Shown here: one piece after another, positions 22,932-32,697 of the stretch
How the letters are laid out: the number at the start of each line of letters is the position of its first letter
How positions within the stretch are numbered: position 1 is the first letter of the stretch
Assembly: GCA_009746045.1 (NCBI GenBank)
Contig: RPFO01000128.1
Span: 1 to 64,000 of the forward strand
Direction of reading: 5' to 3'
DNA length: 64,000 bases
DNA from: Mesostigma viride
Lineage: Eukaryota > Streptophyta > Mesostigmatophyceae > Mesostigmatales > Mesostigmataceae
Translations under genes and position numbers: made by a program
The notes under the pieces: generated by a model
Seen by the model: the letters and a program-made list of their open reading frames with translations, nothing else
Database searches by the model: none
What the model was told of the DNA's origin: nothing

Positions 22932-22959
22932 GCGAATATTATGCCCACGCGCACCAGCT

Positions 22960-23450
22960 ATAGCCTAGCCATATATACCTTCCACCCCGTATATGTCATG
23001 CAGGCCTTCTAGGCCCTCTTATCAAGCCGCCCTGTGTGCTTGCGCTTGTTTAGGAGGCATGAACCATCATGGCGGTGCAGGTGCACCTTGTGCACCCAGA
23101 GCAGGTGGAAGTTGTACATCGTACACCTGCAGGTTGTTGCCCTGATTGTATTACGAACCCATAGATGCCCCACTCTCTCTCCCTTCTTTGGCCATGCAGA
23201 ACAAGACGCGGTGGCAGAAGATTGTCAAGGCTCACACGCCCGACCCTGTGGGCAAGCCACCTCCCCCCAAGAGGAGGAGGCGTTTTGATGAGCAGGGTAG
23301 TTAGGATTTTTCTAGACTAGATAGATGAGCGTTAGGAAATAGTCCGATTACGCGGCTCTCTCCACTCCACCACCCATCAAGGAATATGTGCTACATGATC
23401 TCCCAACGGAGGCATGTTATAATTTCATAATTTAATTTAATTTAATTTTT
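22960..23450 (+). mobile_element. LINE-type fragment with terminal-exon peptide and type I end
   Basis: 22960-23170 matches 4985-5190. It is followed by a pyrimidine tract with ATGCAG at about 23193-23198, then the peptide NKTRWQKIVKAHTPDPVG and a proline/arginine tail ending at a TAG near 23303. An end with CTCC-CAAC-GGAG and a (TTTAA)n tail follows at 23395-23450. Here the peptide lies directly upstream of the 3' hairpin and tail, which suggests it is the coding end of the element. Confidence 0.5.
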
Positions 23451-23456
23451 TAATAG

Positions 23457-23690
23457 ATGCTCCTTTCTCAGGGCTATGTGTTACATATGCTCCCCACGGA
23501 GCTATGATTTTAATTAATCAATGAATTAATTAATAGCGATTCGGGCCGCGGTGCCCACGCCCCTGTAACTAGGACCTAGATAGCTTACACCATCCATTCC
23601 ATCCCATGTTCCCAGGCTCCCACTGAGGACTTATGCTCACGTGACGCAGCCACGTGTCTATTAATGAATGAATGAATTAATAGATATTTA
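23457..23690 (+). mobile_element. Two chained element 3' ends (type I then type III)
   Basis: 23457-23535 is a type I end (CAGGGCTATGTGTTACATATG, CTCCCCACGGAG, (TTAA) tail). 23537-23690 begins in that tail and repeats the 3190-3340 element (GCGATTCGGGCCGCGG ... GTGACGCAGCCACGTG), with an (ATGA/TTAA) tail. Confidence 0.6.
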
Positions 23691-23699
23691 ATTAATAGG

Positions 23700-24645
23700 A
23701 TAGTAGTTGCGTCGTCATCGTCAAGAACTTCGCCATGGTGGAAGGTGAGAATTCTGAGAAGCTTGCGCGTGCGTTTGAGAGAGAAATCCTTGGTCGCATG
23801 GGCCTTACTAGTGAGATTGAGCTGGCCGCCCACCGCCTTCCCCGCGCGCGGGGCCGGCCCCCATGGCCACCAATGTGTACGGGGTAAGGCAGGGGCACCC
23901 CCGCTCCTTCTAACCTTTAAAAACCCGGCGGACAAGATTTCTATTCTCCGACGCCGCAAGCGGCTCGAGAACACTCCCTTCACCGTGGACGACGACTTGA
24001 CCCTGGCGCAGCAACAACGGCGACGGGAGCTATGGCCGACCTACCTCCAGCTCCGGCAGACCAAGGCGGGGCAGCCGGTGTACTGGAAGGGGGCGGCCAT
24101 CTACGTCGGCCACAAGCCCTGGCATGCGACCCCCTCGGCCCCAACGACTCCAGACGCCCCAGCTTAGGGGAATATAGCAGCAGTAGTGTAGAATAGATAT
24201 AGACCGTGGCCATGTACATGTAAGCCTCCTACAGGCTCTATACCAGCTGATTCACGAGTATTATTTAGCCATGTACATGTGCGCCTATGATGTGCCACAC
24301 CCCAGATGATGCCTAGCTTTATTTAGTTATGCTGTGCCCATGCAGAGAGCCGCTCTCTGCTGAGATGCCATGCCCTAGCTCTTGTATCAAGGAGACAACC
24401 AGCGCAGGCCAGAAAAAAGATTTTAACAATGGATGCATGTGTTGTACGTATTCCACCCACAGTTGCGCCCACACCATGATGCGGAGAGAGCGCGCTCTGT
24501 GGCCGGCCTGCCGCCCACTAGCTGGGGCAGTGAGAGAAGCTAGGGCGCCCTCACTCCTCGTTGTGTATCTATAAGGGTTGAATGTTCCTTTACTTTGTAT
24601 TGGCACCCACACGGTACGCAGTCACGTGTTTAATTGATTGATTAA
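23700..24645 (+). mobile_element. Half-LINE fragment, copy E (plus strand, 5'-truncated)
   Basis: It starts within the ORF1 RRM-like region (similar to copy B near 25930 read on minus) and continues through the C-terminal motif VDDDLTLAQQQRRRELWPTY to a stop at 24167. Relative to copy B it carries an extra block of about 29 bp (CGGCCCCCATGGCCACC... near 23850-23880) that shifts the frame. The 3' part ends at 24613-24645 with the type III hairpin half TACGCAGTCACGTGT and a (TTGA)n tail, so this subfamily uses a different terminal hairpin from B and C. Confidence 0.6.
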
Positions 24646-25073
24646 CGTACCCCACTAACTTGGGGCAGTGAGAGAAGCTAAGGTGCCCTCCCTCCTCGTT
24701 GTTTACAGGGTTGAACAAGGGGGGTACTCAAAACATTTATAAATATCAGACACATACGCTGAAATTTCCCAAAAGTTGGCCCTTGGACCCTACCTACCTA
24801 GCACGTAGGCGCTATACCTAGCAAAAGCCCGAGGTCCCATGGGTTCTAGGGGTCGACCTAGGGAGCAAAAATGATCGTCTCAGCGAGCTCTACCGTTTGA
24901 GCATATTGGTGTATGGGAAAATTCCGGTTTTCTGAAACGGGTCGTTGGCCGGCGCGACGCGATACTGGCACGGCACGGCGCTGGATAGCCGAAGCCTTGT
25001 AGTGGTGGCAGACAGCAGCATACTTCCGTGGCTAGGGGCAGCACCATCTTGCGGGCAACCCCCCCCCCCCTCT

Positions 25074-27066
25074 ATTGAATTGAATTGAATTGTAACATAA
25101 CTCCGTTGGGAGTATATGTAGCACATAGCCCTTGAGAGGGGGCATATGGCCTATCATACATCCTAAGCTACTTCCTGCAAGGGTGGGGATGTAAAGGACC
25201 CTTGCTCTAGGTGCACCAGGGCACGTGCATCCCCATGATCTTCAAGCTATGCCCAGCGAAGGGGGAGCCTGTCATGGGGGGGGAAGATCAGCATAGCTAT
25301 ACAAAGGCTAAAGCGTGGCTCTCAGCAGAGAGTTACTCCCTGCATGGGCACAACATAACTAAATAAGGCTAGGCATCATCTGGAGTGTGGCTCATCATAG
25401 GCACACATGTACATGATTAAATAAAGCGCGTGGCTTAGCTGGGATAGTGCCTCTAGGAGGCGTACATGTACATGGCCACGGTCTATCTATTCTACACTAC
25501 TACTGCTGTATTCCCCTAAGCTGGGGCGTCTGGAGTCGCTGGGGCCGCGGGGGGGGGGTGTCGCCTGCCAGGGCTTGTGGCCGACGTAGATGGCCGCCCC
25601 CTTCCAGTACACCGGCTGGCCCGCCTTGGTCTGCCGGAGCTGGAGGTAGGTCGGCCATAGCTCCCGTCGCCGTTGTTGCTGCGCCAGGGTCAGGTCGTCA
25701 TCAAGGGTGAAGAGAGTCTTCTCGAGCCGCTTGCGGCGTCTGAGAAAAGAAATCTTGTCCGCCGGGGTCTTAAAGGTGAGAAGGAGCGGGGGCGGCCCTG
25801 CCTTACCCCGCGCGCGGGGAAGGCGGTGGGCGGCCAGCTCGATCTCACCAGTAAGGCCCATGCGATCAAGGATTTCTCTCTCAAAAGCACGCGCAAGCTT
25901 CTCGGAATTCTCACCTTCCTCCATCTTGAGATTCTTGACAATGACGTTAAGGCTGCGCTTGGCGAGCTCGGCCTCCTCGCGGAGGTCAAGCGTCTGCCGT
26001 TGGAGCTGGGCTGCGACGGCGGAGGTGGTGGAGGTGGTGTGTTGCTTAAGCATGTCCGCCCAGGTGGTGATGGGAGGAGCATCGCCGACCAGGCCAGCCG
26101 GGGCTGGCTTGGCGGCAATGTCCTTCACCGCCTGGGCGGTGAGGCCTGCGGTGTTCTGCAGAACCTCGATAGCGATGGCGTTATCCTTAAGACGCTGGTC
26201 GATGTCGCGGAGCTGGGCGATGATGGAGTCGGTGGAGGCGGAGGGGGGGGGGTGGAGGCGAGGAGGGCGGCGGTGGCGGTGGGGATGGTGGGGAGCTCAG
26301 CAGCCAGCGTGCGCACATTGGCAGCAATGGGCGACACGTGCTGTGAGAAGGCGTCGTGGAGGTGGCGGAGGAAGGTGGATTCGGTAACGGGGCAGGGTTG
26401 CAAAAGGTCGAAGGCCGAGCGCTTAGTGATGGTAAAGAGAGCTGCGAGCTGAAGGCGGGGGCGAGGCCAGCCGGCCATGTTGGCCGAGGTAGGGGCGTCA
26501 GCTGGGCGGTCGGAAAACCGGCCGTCAGCTCCGTTGCGGAAAAGGTGGGTTCTGGAATGGAACTGCTCGCACAGGGCCAGCAGTGAGGCGTGGGACCCGT
26601 AAAACACGAGCTCCAGTAACTTGGAGCAATGTATTTCGAAAAAGGCAAGCCTGTTGATGTCGAAGGTGGCAAAAAGCCGATCAACGTCAAAATCTCGCTC
26701 AGACCAGCCAGGTTCGTCTGAGCGACTGCGCTTGGGATCAGGCGAGGCTGAGGGCGAGGCAGGAAGCCCGGGAGGGTGCTGGGCGACTACCAGTGCGCGA
26801 CTAGTGTCACTGCCGCCTGCCGGACCTGATGGCGAAGCTGCAGCCGGAGCTGCAGACGTATTTTCATTGCCGAGCGCAGCCGTCAGGCTGCGTTGCGTCG
26901 ATGGGCGTTTGCTCATCGTATATTGCGTAATAGCGTCGGAAAATTATATCAGCATGTGCGTCTTAGAAAGACGAAGCGATTGTGATATTCACGACTAAAT
27001 TCGGTGCTCAAACGTGAAAGTTATGAGCTCCGCCGTCAGCCATGGCTACCTCGTGGCTCGTGGCTC
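25074..27066 (-). mobile_element. Half-LINE (ORF1-only) element, copy B
   Basis: In element orientation it has CGAGCCA-type heptamers at the 5' end (27066), a leader of roughly 140 bp, ORF1 from ATG 26916 to the stop at 25487, and a 3' untranslated region of about 400 bp. Next come the hairpins CCCTC-tc-AAGGG and CTCC-CAAC-GGAG, and an (ATTCA)n tail at 25074-25095. It is nearly identical to copy C at 33607-37349 apart from the insertion there, so both boundaries are shared. No second ORF, reverse transcriptase or endonuclease exists between the ORF1 stop and the tail. Confidence 0.78.
25487..26916 (-). pseudogene. L1-type ORF1 protein, copy B (frameshift at G10 tract)
   Basis: The N-terminal frame starts with MSKRPSTQRSLTAALG at 26916: a Ser/Ala/Pro leader with PKRSRSDEPG, then a helical region containing FYGSHASLLALCEQF, then a Pro/Ser linker. 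At the homopolymer 26243-26252 (10 G on plus) the frame is lost. The second frame resumes with the coiled coil and the RRM-like segment (NVIVKNLKMEEGENSEKLAR) and ends in the CTD-type motif LDDDLTLAQQQRRRELWPTY and YWKGAAIYVGHKPW. Copy C has 11 G at this spot and reads through, so the lesion is a one-base slip. Expected full length is about 475 residues. Role by family: trimeric RNA chaperone of a LINE particle. Confidence 0.7.
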
Positions 27067-27480
27067 GTCGAGAGAGTGGATGCGGTACTCAAACTGGGCT
27101 CCCCTCTATGGTACCTGCGAAAATTTTGACTGCAGATTTGGGTTCAGCTCGCCAAGTGCTATCAGTTTGTCGGCAAACCGTTTCAAAATTCCGACCATAC
27201 AGGGAGCTAGCAGAAAATCCAAGTCTTTTGTTGTAAAAAACCCATATCGGCCCGGCACCCTACCTACCTACCCTATAAGGTTTTCGAGGCTCTGTAACTT
27301 CTAACCTAGAGACCCCCTGGGGTTGCGACCAGTGGCAAACATGCTTGTTTTCGCGAGATCTACTCGAATTCAGCGTCATGTAAATTTTCTTGTTTTTGAG
27401 TACCCCCCTTGGGTTGAATGTTCCTTTACTTTGTATTGGCACCCACATTACGCAGTCACGTGTTTAGTGGATTGATTAAC

Positions 27481-28514
27481 GTGCATGCACATGATGCTTA
27501 CACAATTTGGTTGATTGAATAAGGTCAATTACCTGCATGCCAATTACCTATATATTCCTGCAAAGACTACAATGCATGCATGGGGCAAATGTGCATGAGG
27601 TGAAAAGACTGGCTTCTTATTAAGAATGAACTCTTTTATTGGTAGTCAGTACCGGCGAAACCAGTGACCCGATGAGCATAGTTTTCTCATAAGTAAATCT
27701 CGTCGGCACAGGAAGTGCGAGCGTAACATAGCCAATGCTGCAGATGACGGGCTCGTACTCGGAGCGGCTCCTTGCCCACCAGGGTTCTGGACAGCAGACC
27801 AGATACGTAATGCTGGCATCATGCCAACCTCAGCTGGATGTGCCTTCCCCACATGGTTGAAAGCCATGTGGTTCAAGCCATCACAACAAAGTCACCCAAC
27901 AGGGACACACTGCCAAATTGTCTGGCAGGTCCCAACATTGACAGAGCTGCTGTTATCCTTTGCTTGCGAATTGCTCCCGGGCACCCGCGCAACATAATGC
28001 AGAGGCCGGTGCGGTGACCTCATCCGTCCACCCCTGCCTGGCAGGCCCCTGGGCCGGCACACCCCAAGGCATCACGGTTTGCTACATAGTGTATTTGCCT
28101 ACATGGATAATGACTATCTGTTAATAGATTAGGTTACAAGAAAAAGACGGCTGCCTACGAGCAACACATGCCCAGGCAGCGAGGCTCATCCCACGCTCTG
28201 CCCGCAGCAGCCAGCATAAGCTGACAATGCAAGCGCGCCCATCATGGCAATAGCCCACCAAGCCACGTGCTCCAGCAGGAGCTGGCCATCCAGCAAGGTG
28301 CCGTGCCGGCCATCCAGCCATGCTGCCTATAGGTGGAGCTGCCCGGCACCATTGTCAACCATGCCTGCCCGCCTGCCCGCCAGGGGGGCAACCAGGCGGG
28401 AGCAACCCATCCCCAAACCGACCTGTCCCCCGCCCCTTTGCCACCCCTACCAGGCCAATGCAAACAGTCGCCCATCCTCCCCCCCCCCCCCTTTCCCCCC
28501 CCATGGAGGCCACC
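27481..28514. other. Gene-free stretch downstream of the BFR1-like gene
   Basis: It holds the probable 3' flank of the minus-strand gene at 28515-30122. No other gene is recognised. A C-rich run lies near 28478-28500. Confidence 0.4.
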
Positions 28515-30122
28515 TCACTCGTTGACGGTGAGCTCGAGCTCGAGCTGATTCAGCCCGTTGCATATCAAGCTGACGGAGACTGGCGGCAGCGGGCCCCCGC
28601 GCTTGCCCCCCCCGTTCATCTTGCCGCCCCCCCGCTCGCGCCGGCCCTTGCCCGAGGCCACCCGGGGGCTGCCGCTGCCTCCCTCCTTGCCCTCCTTGTT
28701 GGTTTTGCTGCCCTCCTCAGCGGCGCCGCCCTCGCTGACATCCACCCCCGCCTCTGCGGCGCGCGCAGCCTTCTCAGCCTTCTCCTTGCGCAGCTGCAGG
28801 TAGTGGGCGATGCGCGCCTTGAGCTCGGCGACCTTGTCGGGAACGGATGCCGCGCTGGTGGGCGGCGTGACCTTGACATTCTGGAACGACTGCAGCGCGT
28901 CGAGCGAGTGCACGATCTTCTCGGCGCCCTTCGCCGCCTTCTTCTTGTCTTCCCCCTTGGACTTCTTGCCACCCTTCTTGGTGCCTGAGAAATAATCCTC
29001 GTCCTTCTCCGCTTTGCGCACGAGCCGCGCACCAAACCCTTGCGCATGGTCCAGGCCGCCCTTGGCCGCCACGGATGTATCCCCGGGCGCGTCCCCGCTG
29101 CCCTCGCCTGCGTTGCCGTCCTCCGTCACGAACTTCTGGACATACGTGATCAGCTGCTCACAGGCGAGGATCTCGTCCGTGTACGGCTCGACCGCGTACT
29201 CGGCCTCCCTCGCCTTGCGCTGCTCCTCGCGGGCCTTGCGCTGCTCGACAGCCGCCTCGTAGCGCCGCTGCTTCTCCTCACGCTGCTGCACCCACCACTC
29301 GTTCTCGCGCTCCCGCCACTCGTCCTCCTTCTCCTTGAACTCCTTGCGGAGCGCCGAGCGGGCCTCCCGGATCTGCTGGATCTTGGCATAGCACTCGTCG
29401 CGCTCCTTCTCCAGGGTCGGGATGTCAGCCGCCGCAGCCTCCTCGCGCTCCCGGATCGCCTCACACACCATCCGCTGCTCCTGCTCCTGCTCCTTGACCG
29501 CATTGATCTCCGCGTCCTTGGCCTTGATCTGCTCCGTGAGAGCCACGCGGGCGCCCTCGTCCGTCTGAATTTTTTCCCGGCGGTCGTGGTAGTCCTTGAC
29601 GAATTCTCTTGACTTGCGGAGCTCCTTGATTTGAGACACGATCTTCTTCTCCTCCTGCAGCGGCAGGGAGGTGTGCGCGATCTTGTACTCGAGTTTGGAC
29701 ACCTCGTTGTCGATCTCTTCGACACTCACGAACGGCAGCTTGTCCTTCATCGTCTTGGCCTCCGCCCGCATCTGGTTACGGGCGGCATCCGCCTGCTGCA
29801 ACTCCGCCCGGATGGCGTTTTTCTCTTCTACCTTGAGCCGGAACTGGGCTTTAAGATCTGCCAGCCGGTTCCGTGCCATCTGCATTTCGGCCGAGACTGC
29901 CCGCTTGCCCTGCCGCCTGCCGGCAATGATCTCCTTGATGGCATTAATGCGCTGCTGGTTCTTCTCAATCTCAGCTTCTAATTTCAGGCACTGCTCCTCC
30001 AGCAGCTCCCGACTGGGCCGGTCCAACCGCTTCACCTTCGGCTTGGGCGGTGCCTTCTTCCCCGCAGCAGGGGCCGCCCCTGCCGCGGCGGCCGACTCGG
30101 GAGTCACCTCACTTTCCACCAT
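28515..30122 (-). CDS. BFR1-like coiled-coil RNA/ribosome-associated protein
   Basis: Intronless, about 535 residues from the ATG at 30122 (MVESEVTPES); no nearer upstream ATG in frame is visible. After an Ala/Pro-rich N-terminus come LDRPSRELLEEQCLKLEAEI and the highly charged helices typical of yeast Bfr1p and its plant homologues ('nuclear segregation protein'). These include the KLPFVSVEEIDNEVSKLEYK segment followed by SLPLQEEKKIVSQIKELRKS, which is the family's signature pairing. The coiled coil spans roughly residues 20-320. The C-terminus is low complexity (Lys/Gly/Ser/Arg-rich, with KKGGKKSKGEDKKKAAKG). Yeast Bfr1 binds mRNA on ER-bound polysomes; the role here is inferred from family resemblance only. 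GC-rich codon use matches the other host genes. It is divergent from the BIN4-like gene. Confidence 0.75.
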   Translation of the reverse strand: MVESEVTPESAAAAGAAPAAGKKAPPKPKVKRLDRPSRELLEEQCLKLEAEIEKNQQRINAIKEIIAGRRQGKRAVSAEMQMARNRLADLKAQFRLKVEEKNAIRAELQQADAARNQMRAEAKTMKDKLPFVSVEEIDNEVSKLEYKIAHTSLPLQEEKKIVSQIKELRKSREFVKDYHDRREKIQTDEGARVALTEQIKAKDAEINAVKEQEQEQRMVCEAIREREEAAAADIPTLEKERDECYAKIQQIREARSALRKEFKEKEDEWRERENEWWVQQREEKQRRYEAAVEQRKAREEQRKAREAEYAVEPYTDEILACEQLITYVQKFVTEDGNAGEGSGDAPGDTSVAAKGGLDHAQGFGARLVRKAEKDEDYFSGTKKGGKKSKGEDKKKAAKGAEKIVHSLDALQSFQNVKVTPPTSAASVPDKVAELKARIAHYLQLRKEKAEKAARAAEAGVDVSEGGAAEEGSKTNKEGKEGGSGSPRVASGKGRRERGGGKMNGGGKRGGPLPPVSVSLICNGLNQLELELTVNE

Positions 30123-31291
30123 GCCGAAAGGCTGACCCACGCGCGATTGCTCGGCAATCGCGCACCCTTACAAAAACTATGGCCGCCTCCTGGCCGTGCT
30201 GCCCGCACGAGCTGCTGTACACTGGTGGGCCCGAGCAGCGGTGTCCCTCAAGCCCTTGACAGCACAACATGCGCAGAACGTGCCATGCCCGCGCTGCCCT
30301 GTTCGCGGGGCTGTTTGCCGGGTGTCCTCTCCAACCCCCGGCACGGCGCCGCGCCAATAAATCACACGTGTCGAAGGTTGCTCGCAGGATGCTAGTTGCG
30401 AAAGGTGCTGTTGGAACCGAGCCACTGAGGCACTGACACTGACAACCGGCGCCATGTCCATGTTCCAGCGTATCCAGTGGGTTTTAGTGTGTAATCCAGA
30501 CGATCCCTGAATCGTTGCCTGAAAAATGCTGGTTGCACCTTACTGGCTGCTTCTGGGTACCCTGTGGATAAACTTAGCGGATTCGCACGTCAGATTCGCG
30601 CTGCTCAGCAGTGCCGGCCTACAGTTAAAAACACTTCACCGGAGAACAACAACAACGCAGTCCAAATGCAACCAACCAAAAAACCAACCACAACAACTGA
30701 CGAATCGATCGTGTTCCTGGAGCCCATCCCTGGTCCAGGTCCACTGTCCAGCGCCGTGTCGGTGATTGCTTCGTTGCCCCACTCCCCAGCCCCCGAAGCC
30801 CAAAAGCGCGGGAAATATTTGCTCCGTGGCGAGATTCAATCGGTGCAATTTGTTGCCCCATGAGCAACATACATACGTACATACATACGCCTCCATCCCC
30901 GCATTCCAGCATTCTTACCAGCTTTCAACACTACATAAATGGTTTATTTTCAAAACTCGGTATTGCCTTATAAAAGCTGATTTGAAGCTTAGCTCATGGC
31001 GTGGCTACCCACTTGCCCCGGAAGTGGATGAGTAAGCTCAGCAAATGAGTAAGCTTTATTTGCATGCTGGATTCCAACACAAACCATCGTGGAGATAGTT
31101 AGCATTTGTTGCTATCACAGGCCTGCTCACCCGTAATCGGCCACACTTCGCTGTAATCGCGCATTCTTCCCTACCATTGTGGGCCAGGACATCGTATCGC
31201 AGGTTTCTGCCATGCCGTAGGCTCTAACCCCTACAAACAGCCCGACCGTAAAGCAAGCGCTAGCCCCAGCCGGAACATCTGCCATTTCGCC
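30123..31291. promoter_or_regulatory. Divergent intergenic region between BFR1-like and BIN4-like genes
   Basis: It must contain both promoters and 5' untranslated regions. I see no clear TATA box at a convincing distance. Noted words: CAACAACAACAACGC-like A/C-rich sequence near 30645 and a CATACATACGTACATACATACG run at 30868-30890. Bidirectional sharing of elements is possible but not shown. Confidence 0.4.
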
Positions 31292-32374
31292 ATGGACGAC
31301 GAACCTGACTGGGTTCAAGCGTTCCAATCCACGCCGGCGTCCCCTTCGAACTCCTCTGGCAGTGATGTCGTGTTCACAAGAAATTTCGGCAAAGGCTCCT
31401 CATCTCGGCGGTCGCCGTCTCCCGGATCACCGCTGCCTACGCCGGCCGAGAGCCCGGAGGACAGCGACCACGACCGCGACCGCGACAAGGGCAGAGCATC
31501 ACCATCGCCTGAACAAGCGCCCGCGATCGACAGGCGGCTCTCAAAGTCTCCCGGCGGCAAGGGGGCCAAATCGCCCGGGTCGGCTGCCGCAAAGGTCGAC
31601 AGCGGGAAGTCACCCGGGAAAAAGTCCCCGGGAAAGAAATCGCCCGCTAAGAAAGCCTCTAAAAAGGACGATGCCGCGGGTCATGGGTCCGAGGAGGAGT
31701 TGGACGTCGACCCAGATGGCAACACGGGCGAGGAGGACGGCAGCAAGCGTCCCAGCGGCCACAAACCCAAGCCGACATCCATGGCCCACGTTTCTGAGAT
31801 GCCACTGCTGCTACCGGAAAAAGTGGACACAGGCAAGGTGCTGGTGGAGGTCAAGGACACCGACGGGGCACTCGATTTGAGTGGGGACGCAGGCGCGGTC
31901 GGGCGGGTGCGTGTGGAAAAGCAGGCGGGGGGCGCCCCCGACAAAATCTTCGTGGACCTCAAGGGCGTGCTGTATCTAGCTGAGATCGTCCCTAGCACGT
32001 CATTCATGGTCGTCAGCCTCGGTGCCACGGAGGCCAAGGTCGAGAGCATCATGAGCGACTTTATGCGGCTCAAGGAGGAAGGGAACATTTTTCAGACGGA
32101 GACGATGGAGGGTGGGAACCTGGCGGATGTGTTCGGTGACGCGGACGACGACGATGGCTGGGTCCCTGAGGGCGCGCATGGCGGCGGTGATGCCGGCGGC
32201 GAGGGCGCGGGTCCCAAGAAGAAGAAGCAGAAGAAGGGCGAGGAGGGCACATCTGGAAAGGGAAGTGATGCGGTCAAGAAGAAGGTGGCCAAGCCGAGGG
32301 GCACGGGGGGCAAGCCCAAGCCCAAGCCCAGGGGTGGAGGCAAAGTGGGCGCGCGTGGCGGTGGCGCGAAGTAG
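31292..32374 (+). CDS. BIN4: BIN4-like DNA-binding protein, topoisomerase VI complex component
   Basis: Intronless, 360 residues, starting MDDEPDWVQAFQ. Arabidopsis BIN4 likewise begins with an acidic stretch followed by a PDW...FQ motif. The conserved core at residues about 168-275 contains EMPLLLPEKV, a DLSGDAGAVGRVRV motif, then FVDLKGVLYLAEIVPSTSFM, LGATEAKVESIMSDF and a NIFQTETMEGG segment. These match the plant BIN4/MID family block by block. Upstream is a Ser/Pro/Lys-rich segment with repeated SPGKK; the C-terminus has KKKKQKKG and a Pro/Lys/Arg tail suited to DNA contact and nuclear import. Plant BIN4 binds DNA with topo VI (RHL1, SPO11-3, TOP6B) and is needed for endoreduplication and genome stability. 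It is the main reason for assigning the window to the green lineage. Function inferred from homology. Confidence 0.85.
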   Translation: MDDEPDWVQAFQSTPASPSNSSGSDVVFTRNFGKGSSSRRSPSPGSPLPTPAESPEDSDHDRDRDKGRASPSPEQAPAIDRRLSKSPGGKGAKSPGSAAAKVDSGKSPGKKSPGKKSPAKKASKKDDAAGHGSEEELDVDPDGNTGEEDGSKRPSGHKPKPTSMAHVSEMPLLLPEKVDTGKVLVEVKDTDGALDLSGDAGAVGRVRVEKQAGGAPDKIFVDLKGVLYLAEIVPSTSFMVVSLGATEAKVESIMSDFMRLKEEGNIFQTETMEGGNLADVFGDADDDDGWVPEGAHGGGDAGGEGAGPKKKKQKKGEEGTSGKGSDAVKKKVAKPRGTGGKPKPKPRGGGKVGARGGGAK

Positions 32375-32697
32375 TCCATTTTTTGCGCTGGGTGTGGGCA
32401 TATTTTGCCATGGGGCTTCTGGCCCTTGGAATCGCTACAAACCGACACATACATATTTTAAATTCAAATAAGTTTGAGTTGTTTCGTCAATTCGATCAGC
32501 AAAACGGAAACAATCAAAGTTGACATCTGACAGGTGGCCAGCTGTGTGCATGGGGCCCCGTGCGTCCTTGTACAAGAGGAAAAAGTTTTATAACTCTAAA
32601 CCTGTTAGGAATGATACACTTTTCATAAAAAAAATTAAACATAGCTTTCATATATGGTTGCCAGCCAGGTCTATCTCTGCATGACCAATTAGCTTAG
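32375..32697. other. 3' flank of the BIN4-like gene
   Basis: AT-rich downstream sequence. A canonical AATAAA close to the stop is not evident. Confidence 0.4.

Larger units (their letters stand above)
24716..27410. mobile_element. Non-autonomous hAT-like DNA transposon with nested half-LINE
   Basis: Terminal inverted repeats: the left end reads CAAGGGGGGTACTCAAAA from 24716; the right end is its reverse complement lacking the outermost base, ending at 27410. Identical 8-bp flanks GGGTTGAA (24708-24715 and 27411-27418) are a target duplication. The paralogous empty site has one GGGTTGAA at 24575-24582. An 8-bp duplication and ends beginning CA(A/G)GG are hAT hallmarks. Inside are about 700 bp of non-coding sequence with further imperfect inverted similarity, and half-LINE copy B. 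No transposase is present, so it must have been mobilised in trans. Confidence 0.78.
24646..27480 (+). repeat. Second copy of the 24510-24645 repeat, split by a DNA transposon
   Basis: The left half (24655-24715: GGGGCAGTGAGAGAAGCTA ... CCTCCTCGTTG ... GGGTTGAA) and right half (27411-27480: GGGTTGAATGTTCC ... ACGCAGTCACGTG and tail) are contiguous in the neighbouring intact copy at 24523-24645. This defines the empty site. Confidence 0.75.

Noticed and set aside
24319-24612. Small ORFs in the 3' region of half-LINE copy E (also 27260-27448)
   Set aside because: They recur only because the underlying repeat recurs. They contain no conserved domain and overlap the element 3' end.
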